The position numbers and the translations under genes are program-made. Source: Galaxea fascicularis (lineage: Eukaryota; Cnidaria; Anthozoa; Scleractinia; Euphylliidae). From it: a DNA stretch of 64,000 bases. The DNA lies in NCBI GenBank assembly GCA_948470475.1, contig OX419339.1:7889185-7953184 (forward strand), read 5' to 3'. Below are positions 60,101-64,000 of the stretch, in pieces (position 1 is the first letter of the stretch; each line of letters starts with the position of its first letter). The notes under the pieces were generated by a model. It did not search any database, was not told the DNA's origin, and saw only the letters and a program-made list of their open reading frames with translations.

Positions 60101-62062
60101 GCCTGTTTCAGTGCTAACAATTGATCTGCACATATGCACAGTAGCTGCGAAACTGTGCGCGCAAGCGTCAATAGGCCATTTTCGTATTCTCGGTATTGAA
60201 CTGGATCTAGCAGGAAGTGGAGGCTCTTGCGGGGGAATACATTTACATATGAAAAGATTCACAACGAAAAGCCGTTCCCTCTCTAATGTAAGGCCCGGTT
60301 CAGACGCCGTACTTTTCATGAGCCGAACTAAATTCGATTTTGGACCAACCCAAATTGGCAAAAGTACGTCTGTTGATTCAGAAGTCGAACTTAAATAGCC
60401 GTTCCACAGCCGTTCCTAATACAGTTGCAGGAAAACTTATCAATATTGTCAGTGGTTTTGAAAATATATACCAAATAATACCTTATGCATTAAGTTCGGC
60501 AAATGACTGAAAAGTTCGGCGTCTGAATTAAGGCCGTTCCAAAGTCGAAATTCCCGGCCAAGCCAGGCGAAAAGAACGCCTGAGCCGTCCCAAATTAAAA
60601 TAGCCGTTCCTAATTGATTCAGACGCCGAACTTTTCATATACTTAATTCTATGAATTAGATTCGGCTCATAAAAAGTACTGCGTCTGAATCGAGCCTAAC
60701 AGAATTGAATAAAAACAGGGCCCACTGAACAATTTTTTAAGTGCGGGTGCCTCTCCCGCCTCTTCAACTGAATGGTTAAAAAGGCATCTAACTCAGTTTA
60801 ATTCATAAGACTAATACCCTCAGGCTTGAATGTGTTCTGACAGCTTTAACCAACCACTATTATGCCGTGAATGTACTTTTCATTTTTGGAAATGTATTTT
60901 ACCTTTTTTTTTTTTCACAACAAGTTGGGGGGCTCTGACTCCCCTCCCCTTTCACTTTTTTTTTTCCCACAACAAGTTGGGGGACTCTGACTCCTCTCTC
61001 CTCTCACGACCCCTTCCCCTGGGTGCTGAGCGGTCCTGGGAAAAGCTATACGATACTAGTAGAATGCCATTAAGCATACGTAAAGAGCATCCATTAGGAT
61101 GTCTAAATGGTTCAATACTGAACTTGCCTCAAAGAATTGCACTTATGGTAATGGTAACTGCGTTTCCTTTGGGCTTGCATTGCTTCGCTTTGTGATTGGC
61201 CAGCAAAACTCGCGCCACTTTTTCAACTTAATCATATTGTGACCTGCACGCGCGTATTTTCCGGCGCTTGGCTTAGGTTACACGTTATTGCTTTTAATTC
61301 TGATTGGCTCATTCCACTGATACAGTCTGTTGTGATAGGCTGGAGTGATTATCGATTTACATTGTATAAGGTTTTATACCCGGGCCTCAAGTAGAACATC
61401 CAGGAAGTCGAAATGCTTTCGCCTTCTGAGAGCTTCATCTTCTGGCTATAAAGAAAAACAATTAACATGATGAGAATAGATGAACGAGTGCACGGACCAA
61501 GATATAATTGAGTGGATGAGTGAAATGAGTTCTAAGAATACCTGTTCTAGGAGATTCTTTTTTCTATTCTTTATAATTTCGTCGGCCTTACGGGCAACAA
61601 TTTTTGCGTTGTGCTTGAATTTCCTTCCCGCAGAACTAAAGTTGTAGATGAGATCAAAATGATGCAGTGGAGTCCTGCGAAACAAAACAACAGAAAGTAA
61701 AAATGGCCAACACAATTTGCAATTGAGGTACGCTTTTTAGACATACGCTGTGAACTACGTAATGGCGTGGCTCTCGCGATCCTCAATACTGATGGCTCGA
61801 TGATGATGGAATGAGATGGCTGGAAACAAAAAAGTTAACTTACAAAAACCTATCCATAATGGCTCGGGTATTTTCATGAATTGCAGTCATAAACGTGTCA
61901 GCTGTGATGGAAAAGAGAAAATGGTATGGTAAGCACCTGCTTACTGACTAGCTATAAGGTCAATAATACGGTCGAATTTTTTAAGAAAGCAGACCTGTAA
62001 AAAGATTAGGGAAGCAATAAAACTAAATAAATAATCAATCAGTCAATCAATTAATCAATTTT

Positions 62063-62105
<43 letters not shown>

Positions 62106-62710
62106 TAATCAAACATTTTAAGACCATCCTCGGCTTTGATGTTATCTTCACTGCGATAACATTGTTTTCAGTTTGTTTTACCAGATAAATTCAATATCAG
62201 ACTATCGCGTGAAACCGGTAATGACTAGAAAGACAATATGGTTTACGTTTTGGCTCATCAATCCCGATGAATATTTGCAGGATCTAGGTTGCAATAAAAT
62301 GACTACGTCCACTAATACGTCCGCGGAACGTCAGCATCCCTGTACGGTGGCCAATTCATATCGTCAACTCCGTTGATAAAACCAAATTTTCGCGTGCGTC
62401 CACTATTAAGCACCGTCGGTGATAAAGCTCCTTCTGTCGTCATTTAAGAGTATTTTCTTGTATTTCCTTATTCGATTTGGCGGCCTTTCTCTTCTGAGCG
62501 TCTCCGTGTAAACGAGACTTGCACGCCGTTCCGCTCCTTGAATTTTTAAGAAACAGATTAAATATAAGTCACAGATTAAATATAAACTTATCTTTTGGTC
62601 TGACAGTCAGTCCAGTAACTGAAGGAGCATTTCAAGATGGAGTCCAGCGTCAACAAACCGATGTCTTGAAAAAGTTCGACTTCTTCTCGTGATGATGACG
62701 ACCACTTATC
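57117..62710 (-). CDS. CYP4-family cytochrome P450, partial; one broken donor
   Basis: Eight minus-strand exons in order: 62593-62710 (DKWSSS..., LLTLDSILKCSFSY), 61844-61901 (TFMTAIHENTRAIMDR), 61542-61674 (LHHFDLIYNFSSAGRKFK), 61380-61445 (RRRKHFDFLDVLLEAR), 59870-59957 (SLTDEEIRAEVRTFMFAGLD), 59252-59354 (CWILYCLALHPEHQKQCQEE), 57669-57799 (YLKLCINEAMRLYSPVPIIC) and 57117-57181 (ALHRNPHVWQNPE). Seven internal phases agree without adjustment if exon 62593-62710 ends AAAA. They cover the D/E helices through the I helix (AGLDTV), the K-helix ExxR (EAMR) and the PxxW region of a microsomal CYP4-type haem monooxygenase, which typically hydroxylates fatty acids. Missing are the N-terminal half (right of the window edge or unseen) and the haem-binding FxxGxRxCxG exon. 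At the donor of the first visible exon the sequence is gataagt instead of gtaagt. Introns carry two MITEs, a tandem duplication and AT-rich repeats. Confidence 0.8.
58119..58654. repeat. Inverted repeat enclosing GAATTGAAT-rich DNA
   Basis: Arms 58119-58144 and 58630-58654 share atttggcttgccatag exactly in inverted orientation, then a diverged gccgg segment. The inside (58375-58630) is a degenerate repeat of attgaattgaatgaa-like units. It lies in a CYP4 intron. It may be a MITE whose interior expanded as an AT-rich satellite. Confidence 0.6.
58795..59178. mobile_element. Harbinger-like MITE copy 2, uninterrupted
   Basis: Starts ggccccgttcagactaagtg and is flanked by TTA at 58792-58794 and 59179-59181. 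The interior is the same gtgcccg/gggcac-rich sequence as copy 1 at 45836. The right terminus is somewhat degenerate (ttgtctgaacgca). Plus frames through it are not genes. It lies in a CYP4 intron. Confidence 0.85.
60292..60696. mobile_element. Harbinger-like MITE, second family
   Basis: About 45 bp inverted termini (ggcccggttcagacgccgta then cttttcatgagccgaa; right end complementary with few changes), flanked by TAA at 60289-60291 and 60697-60699. Internal subrepeats of ttcagacgccgaacttttca and gccgttcc. 405 bp, no coding sequence, in a CYP4 intron. Confidence 0.85.
60903..61009. repeat. Two-copy tandem duplication, 52 bp period
   Basis: Poly-T, cacaacaagttgggg and ctctgactcc are repeated twice with a spacing of 52 bases. 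Confidence 0.8.
62031..62112. repeat. (ATCA)n microsatellite
   Basis: About 17 atca units with a few gtca and atta variants, in the intron that starts at the broken CYP4 donor. Confidence 0.9.
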
Positions 62711-62995
62711 CTGAAACATACCAGGACATTACTATCAACAAGCATACCATCATGCCCTCTCAAAAGCAGTTACACGCAAGTGGAAGGCAAGGCTAGCTAG
62801 GAGCCAGTTTGCCTGTCCATAAAAGATTTGCATTTCAGGGTTCCCGACTAGATCAATTTTTAAGAGTGAATATCTGAGACCTAAGGCACCGTGACCTGGC
62901 TGTGACTTTATAGTAATATCTGAAATAATTATCGAACGAGATATTATTATACAATTATAATTGGCCGAAACCGTGCAGTGAATTTTTAAATCAGC

Positions 62996-62998
62996 ATC

Positions 62999-63029
<31 letters not shown>

Positions 63030-63166
63030 GTGCACAAAAACAAAGGAATGGCGGTTATGTTGGTGCACTAGGCTAACCCTCTGGGAATTGAACTCTATTT
63101 TTATGCAAATACTTTCTTTTGTTTGATTGAACTAATGTGGCCGCTGGTTACGTGACTGAAAACGAT
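62996..63166. mobile_element. MITE with ATCGTTTTCA termini
   Basis: Begins atcgttttcacgtgacgtca and ends ttacgtgactgaaaacgat, which are inverted. The interior carries two copies of ggcggccatgttggtgcac-like sequence (the second ggcggttatgttggtgcac). Confidence 0.75.
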
Positions 63167-63364
63167 CTCTAATCATGTCAAGGACGCTCAAGGTCACTGT
63201 AATCATCTCATCTATGAGCGCGGTGCATGATTTCTAAAGTTCGCGCGCTTTGTGTGGCTTGCCGTCGGTGAAGAAGCAAAATGGCATCCAGGTTTGCAAG
63301 AGAATGTTTACCGTCGTAACATTTTGTTTTTTCGTCCAATGTACAATAAAACAGTTACTAGATT

Positions 63365-63460
63365 TTTTGTGATATCCAGAATAATCAAGGGCTCGATAAG
63401 GGTTATCAATCTCAGCCGATAACTCTTTTCTTGACCTTGATTATTCTGGATATCACAAAA
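63365..63460. repeat. Perfect 26 bp hairpin element
   Basis: Arms 63365-63390 and 63435-63460 (ttttgtgatatccagaataa then tcaagg, and complement) are exact. The intervening 44 bases contain a second, weaker complementary pair. Probably a foldback MITE. Confidence 0.8.
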
Positions 63461-63540
63461 ACCTTATCCCGTAATTGTTTAACAGGTTATACCTGAGACC
63501 CGAAAGAGACCTAACTTTCACTTTATAGTCAAATACTTAA

Positions 63541-63772
63541 TTGGCCACTCCCACGGAAGGACTTTTCAATGAAACAAATAATACATACAAAAACAACATG
63601 GTTAAGAATTCCAACTGGCGGGAGACAGACCAGTTGGCTATTTACAAGGATGACCGAGGAGTTGAACCAGGTACTTACCCAGAACAACACCAGCTAGTGG
63701 CCAGAGCGGGATTTGAACCCGGGTTACCGCATTTAAATCCAGCGTCCTAAACAGCTCGGCCATCCTGCCTCC
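63541..63772 (-). mobile_element. tRNA-Leu-like SINE
   Basis: On the minus strand the head (63772-63699) resembles a leucine-type tRNA: A box tggccgagctgtttagg (63762-63746) and B box ggttcaaatcc (63719-63709). The acceptor stem does not pair, and an unrelated body of about 155 bases follows with no terminator at the tRNA end. It is therefore a tRNA-derived SINE, not a tRNA gene. Confidence 0.7.
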
Positions 63773-64000
63773 ACAATACGTGAGACCTAAGAGGCCTAAC
63801 TGTGAGTTTTGTAGTAATAAATTAACAATATTCTCCATTTGGAGTGAAGACATCACCGGATATTCCCTAGTTTTAGCTGGGGCATATTCAGTCGCGTGGG
63901 GCGTTTTGATCAATCGTGTGCGAGCGAAAATACTTGATGGGTTTTAATACCTAATATCTAATACCTGAGACCTGAGAGACCAAACCGTACGACTTCATAG
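63773..64000. other. Right edge; repeats of a gagacc unit
   Basis: Two copies of a cctgagacct...taact unit start near 63780 and 63950. No P450 exon recognised. Confidence 0.4.

Noticed and set aside
59943..60398. Plus-strand open frame of 151 codons
   Set aside because: It overlaps a CYP4 exon on the other strand and a MITE terminus; no similarity.
62009..62112. A CRISPR-like array
   Set aside because: It is a plain tetranucleotide microsatellite without spacers; the window is eukaryotic.
63699..63772. A tRNA-Leu gene on the minus strand
   Set aside because: A and B boxes are present but the acceptor stem does not pair, and an unrelated body follows, so it is the head of a SINE.

Overview
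The window is eukaryotic and animal: genes are split by GT-AG introns of hundreds to thousands of bases, intergenic DNA is AT-rich, and much of the rest is non-autonomous transposons, tRNA-derived SINEs and microsatellites. The SINE and MITE families and the gene content (a PARP14-like RRM/KH/macro protein, TMEM151-like, an NRY-type rhodopsin GPCR, CYP4-like) resemble what I know of anthozoan cnidarians, most likely a stony coral. That taxonomic call is inference from family resemblance, not a search result.

Layout. 1-5.2 kb: two divergent RRM-containing genes share a short intergenic promoter; the plus-strand one is complete here and ends in a macro domain. 5.2-26.6 kb: no intact gene that I can recognise; it holds microsatellites, a SINE, three MITEs and a decayed DnaJ (J-domain) fragment. 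26.7-36.05 kb: a small four-exon gene for an unrecognised, probably secreted glycoprotein, with a duplicated promoter plus first exon. 36.4-42.8 kb: a TMEM151-like gene on the minus strand whose 3' end is copied in inverted orientation both in its own intron and beyond its 3' end. 43-48 kb: a dense repeat block (C-rich MITE, LINE C-terminal fragment, two further MITEs, one of them split by a TTAA-flanked insertion). 51-52 kb: an intronless class A GPCR. 55.7-56.0 kb: a SINE. 57.1-62.7 kb: eight phase-consistent exons of a CYP4-family cytochrome P450 on the minus strand. One splice donor appears broken by a one-base insertion, the haem-binding exon is not visible downstream, and the 5' exons lie beyond the window. 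Its introns carry several MITEs. 63-64 kb: MITE, long hairpin, tRNA-Leu-like SINE.

The genes do not form an obvious pathway; this is an ordinary gene-sparse animal locus. The points most worth a second look are the broken CYP4 donor and missing haem exon, the inverted TMEM151 duplications, the duplicated promoter of the small secreted-protein gene, the divergent RRM/macro pair and the nested transposon. All exon boundaries come from reading splice consensus, reading-frame phase and protein similarity by eye.
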